A stretch of DNA of 64,000 nt. It comes from Bartonella raoultii. Lineage in GTDB: Bacteria > Pseudomonadota > Alphaproteobacteria > Rhizobiales > Rhizobiaceae. The translations under genes and the position numbers were made by a program. The stretch is from the NCBI RefSeq assembly GCF_019659805.1, contig NZ_JAIFRO010000004.1, positions 124,001 through 188,000 of the forward strand, given 5' to 3'. The stretch's first letter is position 1, and each line of letters opens with the position of its first letter. The notes under the pieces were generated by a model, which made no database searches, had not been told where the DNA came from, and was given only the letters and a program-made list of their open reading frames with translations. Of this stretch, positions 19,201 to 27,259 are shown piece by piece.

Positions 19201-20925
19201 TTATTGCTTTACGGAATGACGCACAAAACGCCAACGTACTTTTTCTTGAAATGCGGGACGAAAATATAAAACGATTTGTTGTGTACGTTGCGGACCTGTA
19301 GGTTCAGCAAAATCGATTGAATCTTCAAGACAAATATCAGTATCGGGCGATATAAAAGACCATACTTGTTCGCCTTCAACAGTTAAACGTACACAGTTAC
19401 CATCATAATTTACCTCAACCTGCGGATGGAGATGAAATCGAATAGCAACATTATTTTTTTCCATTTGACTGATTCTATGTCTGTTTAACCGCCCCTCATT
19501 TGGCATAAAAAAACGGTCAAATCCCTCAATAACTGCTCCATTTGTTGCTAAAATAAGACCACGCTCATGGATAAGATTAAAATGACGTACATAACCATTA
19601 TGACGCGCAATAAAACCCGTCTTTTCTGCATCTTCTATACGGTGTACTTTAACATCTGTTGGCCCTCCCAGTAAAAGAGAAGTACCATTCTTTTTTTTAT
19701 GAAAAGCACCAACCGAACAATCATTTACTGTAGCTGTTGAATGTGCGGCCGTGACCCTTCCAAAATGTCGATACTCTTCATGCCCATAAGGATCAACACC
19801 AATATTGATAATAAAACGTTTGCCTTGTGAAGACATTTCAAAAGACAAACATCCTGAACAAGCATGCTCTGCAGCAAAATGCGGTGGAAACTTTCCTGTA
19901 TCTGCAAGCACTGTTGTTTGATTGGCTTTTAAACGTTGAAACCCTGAATAACGTGCATAACTAAAAGGATGACCCACTGTTTCATCCAGTTCCAAAAGGG
20001 CTAATAATTGTTGCGATACAAGTGGTCCAACCCCATTAAAATGCGCTAATGTTTGATCTTCATGGATAAAAAACCGCAAAGCGGGTAACATACGTTCAAC
20101 AGAATCGATAAGAATTCGTGGTGCTGTTTCACTGCTGTGAACAAACAGATGACGTAAAGACAATAAATCCGCTAATAAATTAAGTAAAATAAGAGGGCTT
20201 CGTGAAATATGTCCACCATCAACCAAAATTTGACAGGAGAGCTCTTCTATAAGAAAAGTTTGCACCTTTTTTTTCATGGACGCAGAAACAGGAAGAGCAA
20301 GAGAAGCAAGCGTTAAGGCTATTGCTGCTTGTAACCGTTGAGCATTGTGTTCCATGCTAGAAATCGTGATACGCAAATAACGAAATTGCAAACCAAGCGC
20401 ACGTAAAAAACGCTTTTCAAACCGCTCACTTGCTCCTTCCAACAACATTCTTGAATGACAAATCCATGAAATCAAGCGTCGTGCGACGACATCGCTACTC
20501 CAAGCAAGACCCTTTACTTTTTTGCCGTTATGGTCAAGCCAGTCTTCTAAAAGCGCGCGCGCATGTGCTGCAGCTAAATCACTCTCTGCTGCTGTCATAT
20601 GGCGCAACCAATGAAAATCATGAAGAGCAGCTTCCCATTCTGACGTTGGTGGAAGTAATGAAAAAGGAGAATCAGCACCAGCATGAACGGTATATCCAGC
20701 AAAAGCAAAACGACCGTGATAAAATTCATGCACCACCTTGGGATCAGTTAAGTGCAAATCAATGGGATGCGCTAAAATTTTATGAGGACGAAATCCCGAA
20801 AATCGCCAATGAAACAGCGGTCCAATCGATAAACGCCGTATTAATTGGTGCATCGTATAAACAAAAGCTTCTGCCTTTGCTTGAGAACCATTTACCGCAA
20901 CCGCCACAATTTCATCTCCATTCAT
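19201..20925 (-). CDS. Heparinase II/III family protein
   Basis: A protein of about 574 residues with the two-domain plan of heparinase II/III-like polysaccharide lyases: an alpha-helical barrel (about 80-340), then a beta-sandwich (about 345-570). Segments such as ISSMEHNAQRLQAAIALTLASLAL, GGHISRSP and YARYSGFQRLKANQTTVLADTG are typical of the alphaproteobacterial members next to rsmB and purH. The substrate is unknown. Start is uncertain: the ATG at 20925 has AAGG only one base away, while GGAG lies eight bases before a GTG at codon 7 (20907). No signal peptide is visible. Confidence 0.85.
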   Translation of the reverse strand: MNGDEIVAVAVNGSQAKAEAFVYTMHQLIRRLSIGPLFHWRFSGFRPHKILAHPIDLHLTDPKVVHEFYHGRFAFAGYTVHAGADSPFSLLPPTSEWEAALHDFHWLRHMTAAESDLAAAHARALLEDWLDHNGKKVKGLAWSSDVVARRLISWICHSRMLLEGASERFEKRFLRALGLQFRYLRITISSMEHNAQRLQAAIALTLASLALPVSASMKKKVQTFLIEELSCQILVDGGHISRSPLILLNLLADLLSLRHLFVHSSETAPRILIDSVERMLPALRFFIHEDQTLAHFNGVGPLVSQQLLALLELDETVGHPFSYARYSGFQRLKANQTTVLADTGKFPPHFAAEHACSGCLSFEMSSQGKRFIINIGVDPYGHEEYRHFGRVTAAHSTATVNDCSVGAFHKKKNGTSLLLGGPTDVKVHRIEDAEKTGFIARHNGYVRHFNLIHERGLILATNGAVIEGFDRFFMPNEGRLNRHRISQMEKNNVAIRFHLHPQVEVNYDGNCVRLTVEGEQVWSFISPDTDICLEDSIDFAEPTGPQRTQQIVLYFRPAFQEKVRWRFVRHSVKQ

Positions 20926-20972
20926 ACCTTAACTGAGCATAATTTCAATGATTTGAGTAAATGAAGCGTTAA

Positions 20973-22340
20973 TTAAGCCACTTTTCGCAAACGTGCTGCA
21001 AAAAAACCATCCATTCCTAAAAAGATATTTTTTTCAGCATCAAAATTTTCCTGACAAAAATCTGCCGGTGTTGTACGCAAGACGCCTTTAACAGAAAGCA
21101 AATGCGCCATAGCACCCATTTCTTCTACACAAAAAGGCTCTAAAACAATATCATCACGTACTGATAAAATTTTTTCAATAAGATCTTCACCTTCTTCTTT
21201 TGCCAATGAACAATTGGAAAAAACAAGGCGGCCCCCTTTTTTTACCAAAGCAATTGCAGCGACAAGCAAATCATATTGCAATGCCGCTAATTTAACGACA
21301 TCATCTTTTGATTTTGTCCATAAAACATCGGGGTGACGACGTATTGTTCCTGTAGAAGAACAAGGAGCGTCAAGAAGGACAGCATCAAAGAGCTGTATGG
21401 GATGAAAATTTCTTATATCTGCTTGACAAGTAGAAACTGTAAAATTTAACCGCTCCATATTTTCTTTTAAACGCTTTAATCGATTAACAGAAAGATCAAC
21501 TGCTGTTACCTTCGCACCTTGTAAAGCCAATTGTGCTGTTTTTCCTCCAGGACTTGCGCAAAGATCAGCAACGTGTTTTCCTTGAATCTCTCCCAGCAAG
21601 CAAGCAGGCAATGCAGCAGCAAAATCTTGAACCCACCAAGCTCCTTGCTTATAACCTGGTAAATCAGAAACAGAACCCTCCAAACGGCTTAATCGAACAG
21701 AACCATTGGGTAAAACAACCCCTCCCAATTGCTCAGCCCATCCAACACTATCAGATTTAACTGTAATATCGAGGGGTGGTTCAAAACTTTGCATCTCTAA
21801 AATTTTATTTGCCTTTTTACGCCCATAGCTTGAAACTAAAAGCTGTCCAAACCATGTTGGAATATTTTCAAGGCTAGGCGTTTTTTGGCGCAAAAACACC
21901 ACTTCACGTGCAACATTACGTAAAAGAGCATTCACCACCCCTGAGAATCTACGCATACGAGGATCACTTTTTGCCACACGTACTGCTAAATCAATGGCAG
22001 CATGATCAGGAATATCAAGATAAAGAATTTGTGCAACACTGATATGCAGAAGATGCTGCAGAGAAAATGCTTGGGAAGGCAAAGGACGTGTTAAAAAACG
22101 TGATAAAACTTCTGTAATCTGTCCGCGATGGCGCAATGCTGCTCCTAAAACAGCCCGACACAATAAACGATCTCTGTGTGAAAGCTCTAAATATTGTGGA
22201 TGCCCATGTTCATGGTCCGTCAAACCAGAGAGCGACGTTTTTTTATCAAGCACTGCTCCTAAAAGGCGAACACATACCTGCCGAACAGCAAATCCTGGAG
22301 CATTCTTTTGAAAAACAGTCGCCGCTTTTTTATGTTTCAA
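20973..22340 (-). CDS. rsmB: 16S rRNA (cytosine-967-C5)-methyltransferase, RsmB/Sun family
   Basis: SAM-dependent RNA m5C methyltransferase. 455 residues: an N-terminal NusB-like RNA-binding domain (about 20-150) and a C-terminal Rossmann methyltransferase. SAM motif I is VADLCASPGGKTAQLA (about 262-277). The catalytic Cys regions are LLDAPCSSTGTIRRHPDV (about 325-342) and FSNCSLAKEEGEDL (about 381-394). The assignment to C967 is by family; other NOL1/NOP2/Sun enzymes look similar. It lies between htpX and the heparinase-family gene, 32 bases after htpX. Confidence 0.9.
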   Translation of the reverse strand: MKHKKAATVFQKNAPGFAVRQVCVRLLGAVLDKKTSLSGLTDHEHGHPQYLELSHRDRLLCRAVLGAALRHRGQITEVLSRFLTRPLPSQAFSLQHLLHISVAQILYLDIPDHAAIDLAVRVAKSDPRMRRFSGVVNALLRNVAREVVFLRQKTPSLENIPTWFGQLLVSSYGRKKANKILEMQSFEPPLDITVKSDSVGWAEQLGGVVLPNGSVRLSRLEGSVSDLPGYKQGAWWVQDFAAALPACLLGEIQGKHVADLCASPGGKTAQLALQGAKVTAVDLSVNRLKRLKENMERLNFTVSTCQADIRNFHPIQLFDAVLLDAPCSSTGTIRRHPDVLWTKSKDDVVKLAALQYDLLVAAIALVKKGGRLVFSNCSLAKEEGEDLIEKILSVRDDIVLEPFCVEEMGAMAHLLSVKGVLRTTPADFCQENFDAEKNIFLGMDGFFAARLRKVA

Positions 22341-22372
22341 AACAATACCCTTATAATTTTTTCTAAAAAGCT

Positions 22373-23440
22373 TTATGAACGCGTTTTTTTGGAATCTTCA
22401 TAACGAAGCCAAGAAGGACGTTTTGTAGCATGTTGAAAATCATGTTTTTCCTTTTCACCTGATGCATTAATTTCCCCATTACGCTTCCAAGCTCCATAGA
22501 TGAATTCTCTATTTTTTTCGTGCAAGTCATCTTTTTCATTCCATTCAGATGCTCTAGCACGCATTCCGTTTATCTCTTCTGCCCTTTTCATCTCTTCTGC
22601 TTGTTTATGAAGAGCAGCAATACGGTTTGCAGTCGCTGGATGCGTAGAAAAAAGACTATCAGCCCCTTCTCCATTCAAAGGGTTAATAATAAACAGGTGT
22701 GCTGTTGCTGGGTTATGCTCTGCCTGTTCATTGTATATTGCATTCCCCCCACCTGCAATTTTATGCAATGCTGAAGCCAACCATAAAGGATTTCCACATA
22801 TTTGAGCACCTCTCCGATCAGCAGCATATTCACGTGTGCGACTAATTGCCATTTGCACCAGCATTGCAGCAAAAGGTGCCACAAACATGGCAATGAGTCC
22901 TCCAATTGCTCCTGCACCATGTGAATTCTCTGAAGAATGACGCGATCCTCCCATAAAAAAAGCAAAATTTCCAAGCATTGAAATTGCCCCTGCAATAGTT
23001 GCGGTCAGGGTCATTGTCAGCGTATCACGATGCTCGATATGCGCAAGTTCATGCGCCATAACACCAGCAATTTCTTCTTGACTTAACTGTTTTAATAATC
23101 CAGTACTTGCAGCAACAGCTGCATTTTGCGGATTACGTCCTGTCGCAAAAGCATTTGGCTGTGCGCTTTCAATCACATAAACTTTAGGTTGAGGAAGAGA
23201 AGCTTTTCTTGCAAGATCGCTTACAATCTTATAATAAATTGGTGATGAATGTTGATCAACTTCACGAGCACCATACATACGTAAAACGATTTTATCTGAA
23301 TTCCAATAAGAAAAGAAATTGAGAGCACTTGCTAGCAAAAGTGCAATGACCATACCATTTCCCCCTCCAACGAGATAACCAACTCCCATAAAAAGAGCAG
23401 TCATAAAAGCCAAAAGCATGGCTGTACGCATTATATTCAT
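22373..23440 (-). CDS. htpX: Membrane zinc metalloprotease HtpX
   Basis: Heat-shock-type inner-membrane M48 protease that degrades misfolded membrane proteins. About 355 residues: two N-terminal helices (about 5-50), the HEXXH zinc motif in [14 protein letters not shown], two further helices, and the third zinc-ligand Glu in [11 protein letters not shown]. The frame extends to 23599, but the family start is the ATG at 23440, with GGAG about 11 bases before it. The C-terminus carries an extra charged, Lys/Glu-rich extension of about 60 residues. It is divergent from the DUF1674 gene, with about 80 bases between starts. Confidence 0.94.
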   Translation of the reverse strand: MNIMRTAMLLAFMTALFMGVGYLVGGGNGMVIALLLASALNFFSYWNSDKIVLRMYGAREVDQHSSPIYYKIVSDLARKASLPQPKVYVIESAQPNAFATGRNPQNAAVAASTGLLKQLSQEEIAGVMAHELAHIEHRDTLTMTLTATIAGAISMLGNFAFFMGGSRHSSENSHGAGAIGGLIAMFVAPFAAMLVQMAISRTREYAADRRGAQICGNPLWLASALHKIAGGGNAIYNEQAEHNPATAHLFIINPLNGEGADSLFSTHPATANRIAALHKQAEEMKRAEEINGMRARASEWNEKDDLHEKNREFIYGAWKRNGEINASGEKEKHDFQHATKRPSWLRYEDSKKTRS

Positions 23441-23523
23441 TACGCAAAAAACTCCATGATAAAATACAAACAATATTATATGATGGGGTTTGTTTTCTGC
23501 TTCTTCAATGGAATAGGTGTAAA

Positions 23524-23739
23524 ATGGATAAAAAAGATGAAAAAATAAGCAAAGAAAATATAATGTTGAGCAAACAACGGCCTCTTTCACCTGAAGCACA
23601 ACGTGCTCTCAATGAAGCCGCGGAAAGACGTAAATGTGAAAAAAAAGAAGAACAACCACTAGAAAATGGTGGGCGCGGCGGCAAAGATCCTTCACGCTAT
23701 GGTGATTGGGAAATTAAAGGCCGCGCTATTGATTTTTAG
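23524..23739 (+). CDS. DUF1674 protein, SDHAF4-like complex II assembly factor
   Basis: A 71-residue protein whose C-terminus has the DUF1674 signature [19 protein letters not shown] ending RAIDF. In eukaryotes the homologous SDHAF4/Sdh8 binds flavinated SdhA and helps it join SdhB. The first half is charged and probably disordered. That links it to the sdh operon at the left of the window, although the genes are 21 kb apart. AGG lies six bases before the ATG. The stop codon is inside an 11-base-pair inverted repeat. Confidence 0.9.
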   Translation: MDKKDEKISKENIMLSKQRPLSPEAQRALNEAAERRKCEKKEEQPLENGGRGGKDPSRYGDWEIKGRAIDF

Positions 23740-23759
23740 TCGACAACTGTCGACTAAAA
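23734..23759. terminator. Perfect inverted repeat overlapping the DUF1674 stop
   Basis: TTTTAGTCGAC, loop AACT, GTCGACTAAAA. The stem is 11 base pairs, and the TAG stop codon of the DUF1674 gene is within the left arm. It lies between two convergent genes (DUF1674 and rpsP), so a bidirectional terminator is the simplest reading. The T-tail is short. Confidence 0.5.
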
Positions 23760-23876
23760 TAATCCGTCTTTTTAAGAGAAATTTTTTCAAAAGACGCAAA
23801 TAGAGAATCGTTGTTCTTTTATATATAAGCTTTTAAAGGCACCGTTTTGTCTTAATAAGGGCCTTACTTCTCATGC

Positions 23877-24245
23877 TCATGACGCAGATTCTGCTTGGGC
23901 AGCAGCCGCTTCTTCAGCTGCTTGCTTTTCCGCCGCTATACGTTCTTGTGCTTTTTTTCCTGGTTGCCCTTTTTGTGGATTATTGCGGGTTGGACGTTTT
24001 TTTAAGCCAGCTGCATCTAAAAAGCGCAAAACACGATCTGTTGGCTGTGCACCCTGACCAAGCCAATATTGAATACGTTCTTCATGAAGTTTTACACGTG
24101 GTCCATCTTTAGGCAACATAGGGTCCCATGCGCCAACACGCTCAAGAAACCGTCCATCACGCGGACTACGAACATCCGCAACAACGATATGATAGTAAGG
24201 ACGCTTTTTTGAACCTCCACGGGACAAACGAATTTTTAGTGCCAT
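23877..24245 (-). CDS. rpsP: 30S ribosomal protein S16
   Basis: Small-subunit protein S16 in a 122-residue alphaproteobacterial form. It has the universal start [24 protein letters not shown] (given here in parts: [11 protein letters not shown] and [12 protein letters not shown]). [12 protein letters not shown] and [20 protein letters not shown] follow, then a low-complexity Ala/Glu/Gln tail from about residue 95. It is 16 bases after the chorismate mutase gene in the ffh operon. In many relatives rimM follows directly; here rimM is 17.7 kb away. Confidence 0.97.
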   Translation of the reverse strand: MALKIRLSRGGSKKRPYYHIVVADVRSPRDGRFLERVGAWDPMLPKDGPRVKLHEERIQYWLGQGAQPTDRVLRFLDAAGLKKRPTRNNPQKGQPGKKAQERIAAEKQAAEEAAAAQAESAS

Positions 24246-24261
24246 ATTTTTTCTCCTATTG

Positions 24262-24591
24262 TCAATTCTGGCTTTCGTTTACATTAATTTTCTTTGTTTT
24301 ATACTCCTCAGCAACCTCTTCATGATGCCGCACAACTTCTTTAATGATAAATTTTAAAAGTTTTTCAGTAAAATCTGGATCGACATGACTATCGACAGCT
24401 AATTGCCGCAAACGAGCGATCTGATTTTTTTCACGCAGAGGATCAACAGTTGGTAACGCATAACGGGCTTTTAAATGTCCTACGGCTTTTGTACAGCGAA
24501 AACGCTCTGCTAAAATATGAATTAACGCTGCATCAAAGTTATCAATTGATTTGCGTAAATATGTTAATTCTTGCAATATTTCTTCCTGCAT
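24262..24591 (-). CDS. Chorismate mutase (AroQ type)
   Basis: A 109-residue all-helical AroQ-fold protein converting chorismate to prephenate. It has the N-terminal helix [23 protein letters not shown] with the substrate-binding Arg, then [25 protein letters not shown] and a C-terminal helix [19 protein letters not shown]. The ATG at 24591 has GGGA about nine bases upstream; the frame can start one codon earlier at a GTG. Its position between ffh and rpsP is conserved in Rhizobiales from memory. The product would feed TyrC (49862-50809). Confidence 0.9.
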   Translation of the reverse strand: MQEEILQELTYLRKSIDNFDAALIHILAERFRCTKAVGHLKARYALPTVDPLREKNQIARLRQLAVDSHVDPDFTEKLLKFIIKEVVRHHEEVAEEYKTKKINVNESQN

Positions 24592-24613
24592 CACATTTTT
24601 CCCGCTTTATCTC

Positions 24614-26182
24614 TTACTTTTTCTTAGGATGCTGAGGAAAATTTCCCCTCTCAGCAGAATCACTGGAAAGCCCAGGAAAGGAAACGCCGCCTCTAGGAAG
24701 CCCAGGTAAAACACTTCCTCCACGATCGCTTTCAATTTGCTTTTGAAGCATTGAAAGTTGCTTTGGATCAAACTTCGATAAATCCGGTATTGCTCCAGCA
24801 TCTGCCTTAGATGTTCCCATACCTCCTAAGCCCAATTTAGAACCAAGACTACCGAACATTTTTCCCATCACAGAGCTTTTTCCTTTTCCCCCCATAGCTT
24901 TCACCATATCCGCCATTTGGCGATGCATTTTCAAAAGTTTATTAATATCCGCAGCATTTGTACCAGATCCTTTAGCGATTCGTTGTTTACGGCTATGTTT
25001 TAAAATTTCTGGATTGGCACGCTCTAGAGGTGTCATAGAGGAAATAATAGCCAATTGACGATCAAATAAACGATCATCAAGACCAGCAGCAGCAATTTGG
25101 TCTTTAACCTTTCCCAAACCTGGCAACATACCCATAATACCGCCCATACCACCAAGTTTTTTCATTTTTTGTAATTGTTCTGCAAGATCATTGAGATCAA
25201 ATTTTCCAGCCTGCATTTTTTTTGCAAAAGCAGCAGCTTTTTCATGATCCATCGTTTCAGCAGCTTTTTCCACCAAAGAAACAATATCACCCATTCCAAG
25301 AATACGATCTGCAATCCGACGAGGATAAAATTCTTCCAGCGCCTCTATTTTTTCACCGGTTCCAATTGCCTTAATAGGCTTACCCGTAACAGCACGCATA
25401 GAAAGAGCAGCACCACCACGTCCATCACTATCCATCCGTGTTAAAATAATTCCTGTAATTCCGACACGTTCATCAAAAGAACGTGCAAGATGAACAGCAT
25501 CTTGACCCGTTAAACTATCAGCAACCAGCATAATTTCATAAGGGAGAGAGCAGGCTTTAATTTCAGCCAATTCAAGCATCAAAGCTTCATCAATATGGTT
25601 ACGCCCTGCCGTATCAAGAATCAGCACATCATAGCCACCCAATTTTGCTGCTTGCACAGCACGTGATGCAATATCGACGGGAGATTGCCCCGCAATAATA
25701 GGCAAACTTGCCAATTTTGCCTGTTCTCCCAATTGACGTAGTTGTTCCTGCGCGGCTGGACGGCGTGTATCTAATGACGCCATGAGAACTTTTTTATTGT
25801 TCTTATCCGTTAAACGCTTTGCAAGTTTAGCTGTTGTTGTTGTTTTCCCCGAACCTTGCAAACCAATCATCATCATAACAACAGGTGCTGGAGCATTCAA
25901 ATCACTGAGAGCTTGTTCATTTCCGAGGATATGCACCAGTTCATCATGAACAATTTTCACAACCATTTGACCTGGTTTAATGGATTTAACAATTTCGGCT
26001 CCGACAGCTTTTTCACGAACCCTATCGATAAAAGAGCGCACAACATCAAGCGCAACATCGGCTTCTAATAAAGCACGACGAATTTCACGCAGGGCTTCTG
26101 CAACATCCTGATCCGACAAAGCACCACGCCCTGTTAAATGGGACAGGATAGAGCCAAGTCGCTCTTGCAAGGATTCAAACAT
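24614..26182 (-). CDS. ffh: Signal recognition particle protein Ffh
   Basis: GTPase of the signal recognition particle that targets nascent membrane proteins with 4.5S RNA. 522 residues: an N domain (1-90), a G domain with P-loop GLQGSGKTTTTAKLA (about 108-122), DTRRPAAQEQL, DTAGRNHIDE and a TRMDSDGRGGAALS segment. A Met-rich M domain follows, with GMGGIMGMLPGL and the RNA-binding region around SSMTPLERANPEIL. The Gly/Pro-rich C-terminal tail is family-typical. It heads the ffh-chorismate mutase-rpsP operon and is preceded by a structured leader (26222-26294). The 4.5S RNA gene is not in the window. Confidence 0.97.
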   Translation of the reverse strand: MFESLQERLGSILSHLTGRGALSDQDVAEALREIRRALLEADVALDVVRSFIDRVREKAVGAEIVKSIKPGQMVVKIVHDELVHILGNEQALSDLNAPAPVVMMMIGLQGSGKTTTTAKLAKRLTDKNNKKVLMASLDTRRPAAQEQLRQLGEQAKLASLPIIAGQSPVDIASRAVQAAKLGGYDVLILDTAGRNHIDEALMLELAEIKACSLPYEIMLVADSLTGQDAVHLARSFDERVGITGIILTRMDSDGRGGAALSMRAVTGKPIKAIGTGEKIEALEEFYPRRIADRILGMGDIVSLVEKAAETMDHEKAAAFAKKMQAGKFDLNDLAEQLQKMKKLGGMGGIMGMLPGLGKVKDQIAAAGLDDRLFDRQLAIISSMTPLERANPEILKHSRKQRIAKGSGTNAADINKLLKMHRQMADMVKAMGGKGKSSVMGKMFGSLGSKLGLGGMGTSKADAGAIPDLSKFDPKQLSMLQKQIESDRGGSVLPGLPRGGVSFPGLSSDSAERGNFPQHPKKK

Positions 26183-26221
26183 TCTCTACCTCATTGCTAC
26201 CTAACACACAAACCAAAATGG

Positions 26222-26310
26222 CACCCGAGAACGCATCGCGCCGTCGGGTGTTGACCTCTGAGATCTCTTTATACCCTTTCAACTGGGGTCTCAGTCGGTG
26301 GCTCCAAGTT
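26222..26310 (-). promoter_or_regulatory. Structured leader upstream of ffh
   Basis: Forty to 130 bases upstream of the ffh ATG lie two hairpins in GC-richer sequence than the surroundings: CACCCGA (26222-26228) with TCGGGTG (26244-26250), and CTGAGA (26258-26263) with TCTCAG (26289-26294). The second encloses a CCC/GGG stem (26274-26276 with 26285-26287). I recall a conserved ffh-leader RNA motif in alphaproteobacteria, and this is in the right place, but I cannot confirm a match. On the plus strand it superficially resembles part of a TPP riboswitch (CTGAGA, then ACCCTTT), but the 3' half of that aptamer is missing. Confidence 0.55.
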
Positions 26311-26410
26311 AATTTTGTCACTGAAAGCTTGCTCTTTCAAACAATAAAACCCCATCTTTGTCAAGGTTTATCATATAATAACTTTTTCAATGGAGAAAAA
26401 CCAGAAAATA

Positions 26411-27067
26411 TTATACCTCAAAATTCTCAACCTCAATAGGTATAAAACGCCCTGTTTTCTGTTCCATACTCCACAACGCACCGCTTGAAATATCAAACCA
26501 AACACCATGTAATGTCAAAAGATTCTGCTCTATTCGCGCCTTGATCCACGGAAATGTCTCTAAATTTTTTAATGAATGATAAATAGAAAGTTGTTCTAAT
26601 GCAGTGTGCTGTTCTGACAGTGTCAAGGATTTATTGTCCATAACTGTTTTGGCTGCAAACGTTAAAAGATTGATCCACGGACCAATAAAATCATGTGACT
26701 CTAAAGACTTGTGTCCCCATTCAAGAGCAGTACTTACTCCCCCACAATGCGCATGACCAAAAACAACAATGTGTTTTACTTTAAGCAACTGTACAGCATA
26801 TTCAAGAGCCGCTGATGTTGCATGGTGTTGGTTATCAGGAGAAAAAGGAGGAACCAAATTCGCTACATTACGTAGCGTAAAAATTTCCCCTGGTTTAGCA
26901 TCAAAAATTGTTTCTGGTACCGCGCGCGAATCACAACAAGCAATGACCAGAACTTCAGGCTTTTGCCCTTTAAGGGCCAATTGTTGATAATGTGCTGTTT
27001 TATGTAAAAAGTGATTTTTTATAAAGGATTTGTAACCGTTTAACAGTCTTTCTGGCAAAAGTGTCAT
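26411..27067 (-). CDS. Beta-class carbonic anhydrase
   Basis: Zinc enzyme interconverting CO2 and bicarbonate. The 218-residue protein has the beta-class zinc ligands in VIACCDSRAVPE (Cys and Asp/Arg dyad, about 38-49) and FGHAHCGGV (His and Cys, about 98-106). The LRNVANLVPPF loop lies between them. Length is normal. It stands alone, on the same strand as ffh and divergent from the glutamate dehydrogenase gene. The next gene to its right begins about 190 bases away. Confidence 0.95.
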   Translation of the reverse strand: MTLLPERLLNGYKSFIKNHFLHKTAHYQQLALKGQKPEVLVIACCDSRAVPETIFDAKPGEIFTLRNVANLVPPFSPDNQHHATSAALEYAVQLLKVKHIVVFGHAHCGGVSTALEWGHKSLESHDFIGPWINLLTFAAKTVMDNKSLTLSEQHTALEQLSIYHSLKNLETFPWIKARIEQNLLTLHGVWFDISSGALWSMEQKTGRFIPIEVENFEV

Positions 27068-27259
27068 TTTCTACTTACTTTCAATTTGCTCTTTTTTTAA
27101 AAAAAACTATTAACATACAAAAATACTAAAATGTCTCCTCATAAACACGAAGAATTTCTTTAAAAGCAAAAGAAATAACTTTATCCTCTCCTAATAAAAA
27201 ACTATTCTCTTTAGAGAGAAGGTGCTACACTGCTCAAAATGATATAATGATCTTCTCCG

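Noticed and set aside
26250-26300. TPP riboswitch on the plus strand
   Set aside because: GGGTG, CTGAGA and ACCCTTT occur in order, but the downstream GAT..GG..AGGGA half is missing, and the element faces away from the neighbouring ffh gene and no thiamine gene lies downstream.
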